NCBI GenBank assembly: GCA_947179485.1
Contig: OX359249.1
Span: forward strand, 4,402,001 to 4,466,000
Direction of reading: 5' to 3'
DNA from: Allacma fusca
Taxonomy: Eukaryota > Arthropoda > Collembola > Symphypleona > Sminthuridae
Length of the DNA stretch: 64,000 nucleotides
The translations under genes were made by a program, and so were the position numbers. Shown one piece after another: positions 23,435 to 35,350 of the stretch (position 1 is its first letter; each line of letters starts with the position of its first letter). The notes under the pieces were generated by a model that did not search any database, was not told the origin of the DNA, and worked only from the letters and a program-made list of their open reading frames with translations.

Positions 23435-25930
23435 CCATATCGCGAAATTTCGGCCTGGAAGTTCCAAAGTGGACTCTGTCGTTTTTTTTCGAACTGACAG
23501 GGTCAATTACGTTTCCTACTACCATTTCCACAATTCTCAAAGCAATTTCAATCCAAGTACAGAATCGTGACCCCTGGCACCTAGTGCTTCTAGTTATGTA
23601 CCCATATCGAGAATTTTCGGCCTGGAAGTTATAAAGTGGACTCTGTCGTTTTTGTTCGAACTGACAGGGTCAAGTACGTTTCCTACTACCGTTTCCACAA
23701 TTCAATAAGGAATTTGAATCCAAGTACAGAATCGTGACCGCCCGCACCTAGTGCTTCTAGTTATGTACCCATATCGAGAATTTTCGGCCTGGAAGTTCCA
23801 AAGTGGACTCTGTCGTTTTTGTTCGAACTGACAGGGTCAAGTACGTTTCCTACTACCATTTCCAGAATTCTATAAGGAATTTCAATCCAAGTACAGAATC
23901 GTGACCCCTCACACCTAGTGCTTATAGTTGTGTACCCATATCGTGAAATTTCTGCCTGGAAGTTGCAAAGTGGACTCTGTCGTTTTTTTCGAACTGACAG
24001 GGTCAAGTACGTTTCCTACTACCATTTCCACAATTCTCAAAGGAGTTTCAATCCAAGTACAGAATCGTGACCCCTGGCACCTAGTGCTTCTAGTTATGTA
24101 CGCATATCGAGAATTTTCGGCTTGGAAGTTCCAAAGTGGACTGTCGTTTTTGTTCGAACTGACAGGGTCAAGTACGTTTCCTACTACCATTTCCACAATT
24201 CAATAAGGAATTTGAATCCAAGTACAGAATCGTGACCGCCCGCACCTAGTGCTTCTAGTTATGTACCCATATCGAGACTTTTCGGCCTGGAAGTTCCAAA
24301 GTGGACTCTGTCGTTTTTGTTCGAACTGACAGGGTCAAGTACGTTTCCTACTACCATTTCCAGAATTCTATAAGGAATTTCAATCCAAGTACAGAATCGT
24401 GACCCCTCGCACCTAGTGCTTCTAGTTGTGTACCCATATCGTGAAATTTCTGCCTGGAAGTTCCAAAGTGGACTCTGTCGTTTTTGTTCGAACTGACAGG
24501 GTCAAGTACGTTTCCTACTACCATTTCCACAATTCAATAAGGAATTTCAATCCAAGTACAGAATCGTGACATCTCGCACCTAGTGCTTCTAGTTATGTAC
24601 CCATATCGAGAATTTTCGGCCTGGAAGTTCCAAAGTGGACTCTGTCGTTTTTGTTCGAACTGACAGGGTCAAGTACGTTTCCTACTACCATTTCCAGAAT
24701 TCTATAAGGAATTTCAATCCAAGTACAGAATCGTGACCCCTCACACCTAGTGCTTATAGTTGTGTACCCATATCGTGAAATTTCTGCCTGGAAGTTCCAA
24801 AGTGGACTCTGTCGTTTTTTTCGAACTGACAGGGTCAAGTACGTTTCCTACTACCATTTCCACAATTCTCAAAGGAGTTTCAATCCAAGTACAGAATCGT
24901 GACCCCTGGCACCTAGTGCTTCTAGTTATGTACGCATATCGAGAATTTTCGGCTTGGAAGTTCCAAAGTGGACTGTCGTTTTTGTTCGAACTGATGGGGT
25001 CAAGTACGTTTCCTACTACCATTTCCACAATTCAATAAGGAATTTCAATCCAAGTACAGAATCGTGACCGCTCGCACCTAGTGCTTTTAGTTATGTACCC
25101 ATATCGCGAAATTTCGGCCTGGAAGTTCCAAAGTGGACTCTGTCGTTTTTTTTCGAACTGACAGGGTCAATTACGTTTCCTACTACCATTTCCACAATTC
25201 TCAAAGCAATTTCAATCCAAGTACAGAATCGTGACCCCTGGCACCTAGTGCTTCTAGTTATGTACCCACATCGAGAATTTTCGGCCTGGAAGTTATAAAG
25301 TGGACTCTGTCGTTTTTGTTCGAACTGACAGGGTCAAGTACGTTTCCTACTACCGTTTCCACAATTCAATAAGGAATTTGAATCCAAGTACAGAATCGTG
25401 ACCGCCCGCACCTAGTGCTTCTAGTTATGTACCCATATCGAGAATTTTCGGCCTGGAAGTTCCAAAGTGGACTCTGTCGTTTTTGTTCGAACTGACAGGG
25501 TCAAGTACGTTTCCTACTACCATTTCCAGAATTCTATAAGGAATTTCAATCCAAGTACAGAATCGTGACCCCTCACACCTAGTGCTTATAGTTGTGTACC
25601 CATATCGTGAAATTTCTGCCTGGAAGTTCCAAAGTGGACTCTGTCGTTTTTTTCGAACTGACAGGGTCAAGTACGTTTCCTACTACCATTTCCACAATTC
25701 TCAAAGGAGTTTCAATCCAAGTACAGAATCGTGACCCCTGGCACCTAGTGCTTCTAGTTATGTACGCATATCGAGAATTTTCGGCTTGGAAGTTCCAAAG
25801 TGGACTGTCGTTTTTGTTCGAACTGACAGGGTCAAGTACGTTTCCTACTACCATTTCCACAATTCAATAAGGAATTTCAATCCAAGTACAGAATCGTGAC
25901 CGCTCGCACCTAGTGCTTTTAGGTATGTAC
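23435..25930 (+). repeat. Three 832-bp pentamers
   Basis: The pentamers start at 23,435, 24,267 and 25,099. The first and third have the order 8-T, TTATAAAG, CGAG/GAATTC, CGTG/7-T, GCAT. In the middle one the first two units are replaced by CGAGACTTTT and CGTG units, and the GCAT unit just before it carries AATTTGAATCC with the GACCGCCCG ending. The period stays at 832 bp despite the replacement. The set recurs at 30,569-33,064. Confidence 0.85.
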
Positions 25931-27836
25931 CCATATCGCGAAATACCGGCCTGGAATTTCCAAAGTGGACTCTGTCGTTTTTGTTCGAACTGACAGGTTT
26001 AAGTACGTTTCCTACTACCATTTCCACAATTCTCAAAGGATGTTTAATCCAAGTACAGAATCGTGACCCCTGGCACCTAGTGCTTCTAGTTATGTACCCA
26101 TATCGAGAATTTTCGGCTTGGAAGTTCCAAAGTGGACTGTCGTTTTTGTTCGAACTGACAGGGTCAAGTACGTTTCCTACTACCATTTCCACAATTCAAT
26201 AAGGAATTTCAATCCAAGTACAGAATCGTGACCGCTCGCACCTAGTGCTTTTAGTTATGTACCCATATCGCGAAATTTCGGCCTGGAAGTTCCAAAGTGG
26301 ACTCTGTCGTTTTTTTTCGAACTGACAGGGTCAATTACGTTTCCTACTACCATTTCCACAATTCTCAAAGCAATTTCAATCCAAGTACAGAATCGTGACC
26401 CCTGGCACCTAGTGCTTCTAGTTATGTACCCACATCGAGAATTTTCGGCCTGGAAGTTATAAAGTGGACTCTGTCGTTTTTGTTCGAACTGACAGGGTCA
26501 AGTACGTTTCCTACTACCGTTTCCACAATTCAATAAGGAATTTCAATCCAAGTACAGAATCGTGACCGCTCGCACCTAGTGCTTTTAGTTATGTACCCAT
26601 ATCGCGAAATACCGGCCTGGAATTTCCAAAGTGGACTCTGTCGTTTTTGTTCGAACTGACAGGTTTAAGTACGTTTCCTACTACCATTTCCACAATTCTC
26701 AAAGGATGTTTAATCCAAGTACAGAATCGTGACCCCTGGCACCTAGTGCTTCTAGTTATGTACCCATATCGAGAATTTTCGGCTTGGAAGTTCCAAAGTG
26801 GACTGTCGTTTTTGTTCGAACTGACAGGGTCAATTACGTTTCCTACTACCATTTCCACAATTCTCAAAGCAATTTCAATCCAAGTACAGAATCGTGACCC
26901 CTGGCACCTAGTGCTTCTAGTTATGTACCCACATCGAGAATTTTCGGCCTGGAAGTTATAAAGTGGACTCTGTCGTTTTTGTTCGAACTGACAGGGTCAA
27001 GTACGTTTCCTACTACCGTTTCCACAATTCAATAAGGAATTTGAATCCAAGTACAGAATCGTGACCGCCCGCACCTAGTGCTTCTAGTTATGTACCCATA
27101 TCGAGACTTTTCGGCCTGGAAGTTCCAAAGTGGACTCTGTCGTTTTTGTTCGAACTGACAGGGTCAAGTACGTTTCCTACTACCATTTCCAGAATTCTAT
27201 AAGGAATTTCAATCCAAGTACAGAATCGTGACCCCTCGCACCTAGTGCTTCTAGTTGTGTACCCATATCGTGAAATTTCTGCCTGGAAGTTCCAAAGTGG
27301 ACTCTGTCGTTTTTGTTCGAACTGACAGGGTCAAGTACGTTTCCTACTACCATTTCCACAATTCAATAAGGAATTTCAATCCAAGTACAGAATCGTGACC
27401 CCTCGCACCTAGTGCTTCTAGTTGTGTACCCATATCGCGAAATTTCGGCCTGGAAGTTCCAAAGTGGAATCTGTCGTTTTTGTTCGAACTGACAGGGTCA
27501 AGGACGTTTCCTACTACCATTTCCACAATTCTCAAAGGAATTTCAATCCAAGTACAGAATCGTGACCACTCGCACCTAGTGCTTCTAGTTATGTACCCAT
27601 ATCGAGAATTTTCGGCTTGGAAGTTCCAAAGTGGACTGTCGTTTTTGTTCGAACTGACAGGGTCAAGTACGTTTCCTACTACCATTTCCACAATTCAATA
27701 AGGAATTTCAATCCAAGTACAGAATCGTGACCCCTGGCACCTAGTACTTCTAGTTATGTACCCATATCGCGAAATTTCGGCCTGGAAGTTCCAAAGTGGA
27801 CTCTGTAGTTTTTGTTCGAACTGACAGGGTCAAGTT

Positions 27837-30800
27837 CGTTTCCTACTACCATTTCCAGAATTCTATAAGGAATTTCAATTCAAGTACAGAATCGTGACCC
27901 CTCACACCTAGTGCTTATAGTTGTGTACCCATATCGTGAAATTTCTGCCTGGAAGTTCCAAAGTGGACTCTGTCGTTTTTTTCGAACTGACAGGGTCAAG
28001 TACGTTTCCTACTACCATTTCCACAATTCTCAAAGCAATTTCAATCCAAGTACAGAATCGTGACCCCTGGCACCTAGTGCTTCTAGTTATGTACGCATAT
28101 CGAGAATTTTCGGCTTGGAAGTTCCAAAGTGGACTGTCGTTTTTGTTCGAACTGACAGGGTCAAGTACGTTTCCTACTACCATTTCCACAATTCAATAAG
28201 GAATTTCAATCCAAGTACAGAATCGTGACCGCTCGCACCTAGTGCTTTTAGTTATGTACCCATATCGCGAAATTTCGGCCTGGAAGTTCCAAAGTGGACT
28301 CTGTCGTTTTTTTTCGAACTGACAGGGTCAATTACGTTTCCTACTACCATTTCCACAATTCTCAAAGCAATTTCAATCCAAGTACAGAATCGTGACCCCT
28401 GGCACCTAGTGCTTCTAGTTATGTACCCATATCGAGAATTTTCGGCCTGGAAGTTATAAAGTGGACTCTGTCGTTTTTGTTCGAACTGACAGGGTCAAGT
28501 ACGTTTCCTACTACCGTTTCCACAATTCAATAAGGAATTTGAATCCAAGTACAGAATCGTGACCGCCCGCACCTAGTGCTTCTAGTTATGTACCCATATC
28601 GAGAATTTTCGGCCTGGAAGTTCCAAAGTGGACTCTGTCGTTTTTGTTCGAACTGACAGGGTCAAGTACGTTTCCTACTACCATTTCCAGAATTCTATAA
28701 GGAATTTCAATCCAAGTACAGAATCGTGACCCCTCACACCTAGTGCTTATAGTTGTGTACCCATATCGTGAAATTTCTGCCTGGAAGTTCCAAAGTGGAC
28801 TCTGTCGTTTTTTTCGAACTGACAGGGTCAATTACGTTTCCTACTACCATTTCCACAATTCAATAAGGAATTTCAATCCCCTCGCACCTAGTGCTTCTAG
28901 TTATGTACGCATATCGAGAATTTTCGGCTTGGAAGTTCCAAAGTGGACTGTCGTTTTTGTTCGAACTGACAGGGTCAAGTACGTTTCCTACTACCATTTC
29001 CACAATTCTCAAAGCAATTTCAATCCAAGTACAGAATCGTGACCCCTGGCACCTAGTGCTTCTAGTTATGTACCCATATCGCGAAATTTCGGCCTGGAAG
29101 TTCCAAAGTGGACTCTGTCGTTTTTGTTCGAACTGACAGGGTCAAGTACGTTTCCTACTACCGTTTCCACAATTCAATAAGGAATTTGAATCCAAGTACA
29201 GAATCGTGACCGCCCGCACCTAGTGCTTCTAGTTATGTACCCATATCGAGAATTTTCGGCCTGGAAGTTCCAAAGTGGACTCTGTCGTTTTTGTTCGAAC
29301 TGACAGGGTCAAGTACGTTTCCTACTACCATTTCCAGAATTCTATAAGGAATTTCAATTCAAGTACAGAATCGTGACCCCTCACACCTAGTGCTTATAGT
29401 TGTGTACCCATATCGTGAAATTTCTGCCTGGAAGTTCCAAAGTGGACTCTGTCGTTTTTTTCGAACTGACAGGGTCAAGTACGTTTCCTACTACCATTTC
29501 CACAATTCTCAAAGGAGTTTCAATCCAAGTACAGAATCGTGACCCCTGGCACCTAGTGCTTCTAGTTATGTACGCATATCGAGAATTTTCGGCTTGGAAG
29601 TTCCAAAGTGGACTGTCGTTTTTGTTCGAACTGACAGGGTCAAGTACGTTTCCTACTACCATTTCCACAATTCAATAAGGAATTTCAATCCAAGTACAGA
29701 ATCGTGACCCCTCGCACCTAGTGCTTCTAGTTATGTACGCATATCGAGAATTTTCGGCTTGGAAGTTCCAAAGTGGACTGTCGTTTTTGTTCGAACTGAC
29801 AGGGTCAAGTACGTTTCCTACTACCATTTCCACAATTCTCAAAGCAATTTCAATCCAAGTACAGAATCGTGACCCCTGGCACCTAGTGCTTCTAGTTATG
29901 TACCCATATCGCGAAATTTCGGCCTGGAAGTTCCAAAGTGGACTCTGTCGTTTTTGTTCGAACTGACAGGGTCAAGTACGTTTCCTACTACCGTTTCCAC
30001 AATTCAATAAGGAATTTGAATCCAAGTACAGAATCGTGACCGCCCGCACCTAGTGCTTCTAGTTATGTACCCATATCGAGAATTTTCGGCCTGGAAGTTC
30101 CAAAGTGGACTCTGTCGTTTTTGTTCGAACTGACAGGGTCAAGTACGTTTCCTACTACCATTTCCAGAATTCTATAAGGAATTTCAATTCAAGTACAGAA
30201 TCGTGACCCCTCACACCTAGTGCTTATAGTTGTGTACCCATATCGTGAAATTTCTGCCTGGAAGTTCCAAAGTGGACTCTGTCGTTTTTTTCGAACTGAC
30301 AGGGTCAAGTACGTTTCCTACTACCATTTCCACAATTCTCAAAGGAGTTTCAATCCAAGTACAGAATCGTGACCCCTGGCACCTAGTGCTTCTAGTTATG
30401 TACGCATATCGAGAATTTTCGGCTTGGAAGTTCCAAAGTGGACTGTCGTTTTTGTTCGAACTGACAGGGTCAAGTACGTTTCCTACTACCATTTCCACAA
30501 TTCAATAAGGAATTTCAATCCAAGTACAGAATCGTGACCGCTCGCACCTAGTGCTTTTAGTTATGTACCCATATCGCGAAATTTCGGCCTGGAAGTTCCA
30601 AAGTGGACTCTGTCGTTTTTTTTCGAACTGACAGGGTCAATTACGTTTCCTACTACCATTTCCACAATTCTCAAAGCAATTTCAATCCAAGTACAGAATC
30701 GTGACCCCTGGCACCTAGTGCTTCTAGTTATGTACCCATATCGAGAATTTTCGGCCTGGAAGTTATAAAGTGGACTCTGTCGTTTTTGTTCGAACTGACA

Positions 30801-33800
30801 GGGTCAAGTACGTTTCCTACTACCGTTTCCACAATTCAATAAGGAATTTGAATCCAAGTACAGAATCGTGACCGCCCGCACCTAGTGCTTCTAGTTATGT
30901 ACCCATATCGAGAATTTTCGGCCTGGAAGTTCCAAAGTGGACTCTGTCGTTTTTGTTCGAACTGACAGGGTCAAGTACGTTTCCTACTACCATTTCCAGA
31001 ATTCTATAAGGAATTTCAATCCAAGTACAGAATCGTGACCCCTCACACCTAGTGCTTATAGTTGTGTACCCATATCGTGAAATTTCTGCCTGGAAGTTGC
31101 AAAGTGGACTCTGTCGTTTTTTTCGAACTGACAGGGTCAAGTACGTTTCCTACTACCATTTCCACAATTCTCAAAGGAGTTTCAATCCAAGTACAGAATC
31201 GTGACCCCTGGCACCTAGTGCTTCTAGTTATGTACGCATATCGAGAATTTTCGGCTTGGAAGTTCCAAAGTGGACTGTCGTTTTTGTTCGAACTGACAGG
31301 GTCAAGTACGTTTCCTACTACCATTTCCACAATTCAATAAGGAATTTGAATCCAAGTACAGAATCGTGACCGCCCGCACCTAGTGCTTCTAGTTATGTAC
31401 CCATATCGAGACTTTTCGGCCTGGAAGTTCCAAAGTGGACTCTGTCGTTTTTGTTCGAACTGACAGGGTCAAGTACGTTTCCTACTACCATTTCCAGAAT
31501 TCTATAAGGAATTTCAATCCAAGTACAGAATCGTGACCCCTCGCACCTAGTGCTTCTAGTTGTGTACCCATATCGTGAAATTTCTGCCTGGAAGTTCCAA
31601 AGTGGACTCTGTCGTTTTTGTTCGAACTGACAGGGTCAAGTACGTTTCCTACTACCATTTCCACAATTCAATAAGGAATTTCAATCCAAGTACAGAATCG
31701 TGACATCTCGCACCTAGTGCTTCTAGTTATGTACCCATATCGAGAATTTTCGGCCTGGAAGTTCCAAAGTGGACTCTGTCGTTTTTGTTCGAACTGACAG
31801 GGTCAAGTACGTTTCCTACTACCATTTCCAGAATTCTATAAGGAATTTCAATCCAAGTACAGAATCGTGACCCCTCACACCTAGTGCTTATAGTTGTGTA
31901 CCCATATCGTGAAATTTCTGCCTGGAAGTTCCAAAGTGGACTCTGTCGTTTTTTTCGAACTGACAGGGTCAAGTACGTTTCCTACTACCATTTCCACAAT
32001 TCTCAAAGGAGTTTCAATCCAAGTACAGAATCGTGACCCCTGGCACCTAGTGCTTCTAGTTATGTACGCATATCGAGAATTTTCGGCTTGGAAGTTCCAA
32101 AGTGGACTGTCGTTTTTGTTCGAACTGATGGGGTCAAGTACGTTTCCTACTACCATTTCCACAATTCAATAAGGAATTTCAATCCAAGTACAGAATCGTG
32201 ACCGCTCGCACCTAGTGCTTTTAGTTATGTACCCATATCGCGAAATTTCGGCCTGGAAGTTCCAAAGTGGACTCTGTCGTTTTTTTTCGAACTGACAGGG
32301 TCAATTACGTTTCCTACTACCATTTCCACAATTCTCAAAGCAATTTCAATCCAAGTACAGAATCGTGACCCCTGGCACCTAGTGCTTCTAGTTATGTACC
32401 CACATCGAGAATTTTCGGCCTGGAAGTTATAAAGTGGACTCTGTCGTTTTTGTTCGAACTGACAGGGTCAAGTACGTTTCCTACTACCGTTTCCACAATT
32501 CAATAAGGAATTTGAATCCAAGTACAGAATCGTGACCGCCCGCACCTAGTGCTTCTAGTTATGTACCCATATCGAGAATTTTCGGCCTGGAAGTTCCAAA
32601 GTGGACTCTGTCGTTTTTGTTCGAACTGACAGGGTCAAGTACGTTTCCTACTACCATTTCCAGAATTCTATAAGGAATTTCAATCCAAGTACAGAATCGT
32701 GACCCCTTACACCTAGTGCTTATAGTTGTGTACCCATATCGTGAAATTTCTGCCTGGAAGTTCCAAAGTGGACTCTGTCGTTTTTTTCGAACTGACAGGG
32801 TCAAGTACGTTTCCTACTACCATTTCCACAATTCTCAAAGGAGTTTCAATCCAAGTACAGAATCGTGACCCCTGGCACCTAGTGCTTCTAGTTATGTACG
32901 CATATCGAGAATTTTCGGCTTGGAAGTTCCAAAGTGGACTGTCGTTTTTGTTCGAACTGACAGGGTCAAGTACGTTTCCTACTACCATTTCCACAATTCA
33001 ATAAGGAATTTCAATCCAAGTACAGAATCGTGACCGCTCGCACCTAGTGCTTTTAGTTATGTACCCATATCGCGAAATACCGGCCTGGAATTTCCAAAGT
33101 GGACTCTGTCGTTTTTGTTCGAACTGACAGGTTTAAGTACGTTTCCTACTACCATTTCCACAATTCTCAAAGGATGTTTAATCCAAGTACAGAATCGTGA
33201 CCCCTGGCACCTAGTGCTTCTAGTTATGTACCCATATCGAGAATTTTCGGCTTGGAAGTTCCAAAGTGGACTGTCGTTTTTGTTCGAACTGACAGGGTCA
33301 AGTACGTTTCCTACTACCATTTCCACAATTCAATAAGGAATTTCAATCCAAGTACAGAATCGTGACCGCTCGCACCTAGTGCTTTTAGTTATGTACCCAT
33401 ATCGCGAAATTTCGGCCTGGAAGTTCCAAAGTGGACTCTGTCGTTTTTTTTCGAACTGACAGGGTCAATTACGTTTCCTACTACCATTTCCACAATTCTC
33501 AAAGCAATTTCAATCCAAGTACAGAATCGTGACCCCTGGCACCTAGTGCTTCTAGTTATGTACCCACATCGAGAATTTTCGGCCTGGAAGTTATAAAGTG
33601 GACTCTGTCGTTTTTGTTCGAACTGACAGGGTCAAGTACGTTTCCTACTACCGTTTCCACAATTCAATAAGGAATTTCAATCCAAGTACAGAATCGTGAC
33701 CGCTCGCACCTAGTGCTTTTAGTTATGTACCCATATCGCGAAATACCGGCCTGGAATTTCCAAAGTGGACTCTGTCGTTTTTGTTCGAACTGACAGGTTT

Positions 33801-35137
33801 AAGTACGTTTCCTACTACCATTTCCACAATTCTCAAAGGATGTTTAATCCAAGTACAGAATCGTGACCCCTGGCACCTAGTGCTTCTAGTTATGTACCCA
33901 TATCGAGAATTTTCGGCTTGGAAGTTCCAAAGTGGACTGTCGTTTTTGTTCGAACTGACAGGGTCAAGTACGTTTCCTACTACCATTTCCACAATTCAAT
34001 AAGGAATTTCAATCCAAGTACAGAATCGTGACCGCTCGCACCTAGTGCTTTTAGTTATGTACCCATATCGCGAAATTTCGGCCTGGAAGTTCCAAAGTGG
34101 ACTCTGTCGTTTTTTTTCGAACTGACAGGGTCAATTACGTTTCCTACTACCATTTCCACAATTCTCAAAGCAATTTCAATCCAAGTACAGAATCGTGACC
34201 CCTGGCACCTAGTGCTTCTAGTTATGTACCCACATCGAGAATTTTCGGCCTGGAAGTTATAAAGTGGACTCTGTCGTTTTTGTTCGAACTGACAGGGTCA
34301 AGTACGTTTCCTACTACCGTTTCCACAATTCAATAAGGAATTTGAATCCAAGTACAGAATCGTGACCGCCCGCACCTAGTGCTTCTAGTTATGTACCCAT
34401 ATCGAGACTTTTCGGCCTGGAAGTTCCAAAGTGGACTCTGTCGTTTTTGTTCGAACTGACAGGGTCAAGTACGTTTCCTACTACCATTTCCAGAATTCTA
34501 TAAGGAATTTCAATCCAAGTACAGAATCGTGACCCCTCGCACCTAGTGCTTCTAGTTGTGTACCCATATCGTGAAATTTCTGCCTGGAAGTTCCAAAGTG
34601 GACTCTGTCGTTTTTGTTCGAACTGACAGGGTCAAGTACGTTTCCTACTACCATTTCCACAATTCAATAAGGAATTTCAATCCAAGTACAGAATCGTGAC
34701 CCCTCGCACCTAGTGCTTCTAGTTGTGTACCCATATCGCGAAATTTCGGCCTGGAAGTTCCAAAGTGGAATCTGTCGTTTTTGTTCGAACTGACAGGGTC
34801 AAGGACGTTTCCTACTACCATTTCCACAATTCTCAAAGGAATTTCAATCCAAGTACAGAATCGTGACCACTCGCACCTAGTGCTTCTAGTTATGTACCCA
34901 TATCGAGAATTTTCGGCTTGGAAGTTCCAAAGTGGACTGTCGTTTTTGTTCGAACTGACAGGGTCAAGTACGTTTCCTACTACCATTTCCACAATTCAAT
35001 AAGGAATTTCAATCCAAGTACAGAATCGTGACCCCTGGCACCTAGTACTTCTAGTTATGTACCCATATCGCGAAATTTCGGCCTGGAAGTTCCAAAGTGG
35101 ACTCTGTAGTTTTTGTTCGAACTGACAGGGTCAAGTT
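27837..35137 (+). repeat. 7.13 kb tandemly duplicated block, copy 2 (7.30 kb)
   Basis: Order and rare markers of copy 1 recur at an offset of 7,133 bp. This becomes 7,134 after a T-tract that is 7 long near 21,180 but 8 long near 28,314, and 7,301 after one extra 167-bp monomer near 33,960-34,130. The join lies in 27,837-27,857. Left of it the unit is the CTCTGTAG, AAGTTCG type that ends the block; right of it is the GAATTCTATAAGG, AATTCAAG type that begins it. The exchange point falls in about 20 bp common to both types. A private change is T at 32,708 (CCTTACACC). The unit at 27,929 has CAAAGCAATTTC where copy 1 has CAAAGGAGTTTC. Confidence 0.9.
28761..28908 (+). repeat. 148-bp monomer with an 18-bp deletion, second copy
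   Basis: Has the same deletion end points as the unit at 21,627. Because the deletion is rare and identical, it marks the 7.13 kb duplication as a copying event that happened after the deletion. Confidence 0.9.
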
Positions 35138-35350
35138 CGTTTCCTACTACCATTTCCACAATTCTCAAAGGAATTTCAATCCAAGTACAGAATTGTGACC
35201 CCTCGCACCTAGTGCTTCTAGTTATGTACCCATATCGCGAACTTTCGGCCTGGAAGTTCCAAAGTGGACTCTGTAGTTTTTGTTCGAACTGACAGGGTCA
35301 AGTTCGTTTCCTACTACCATTTCCACAATTCAATAAGGAATTTCAATCCA
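34397..35350 (+). repeat. Module CGAGACTTTT-CGTG-GGAATCTG-CGAG-CTGTAG
   Basis: Monomers at 34,397, 34,564, 34,731, 34,898, 35,063 and 35,230 include the rare TGGAATCTGTCG/AAGGACG unit. Most of this series occurs at 27,096-27,836 in the first 7.13 kb copy. All of it recurs at 36,895-37,810, an offset of 2,498 bp (15 monomers). In the third occurrence the first unit reads CATATCAAGAC and the unit after 37,396 is preceded by AGATACGTGACC. Confidence 0.8.

Larger units (their letters stand above)
20704..27836 (+). repeat. 7.13 kb tandemly duplicated block, copy 1
   Basis: About 43 monomers that recur from 27,837 onward. Shared rare markers are an 18-bp deletion (unit at 21,627), TTGCAAAG near 23,964, GACATCTCG near 24,568, GATGGGGTC near 24,994, CCACATCGAG units, ATACCGG units with GGATGTTTAATCC, TGGAATCTGTCG with AAGGACG (unit at 27,430), and CTCTGTAG with AAGTTCG (unit at 27,762). 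Private differences against copy 2 include G at 22,925 and G at 25,923. Copy 1 also has one monomer fewer around 26,764-26,928, where a 165-bp CGAG unit is fused to the GGTCAATTACG half of the next unit. Confidence 0.9.
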
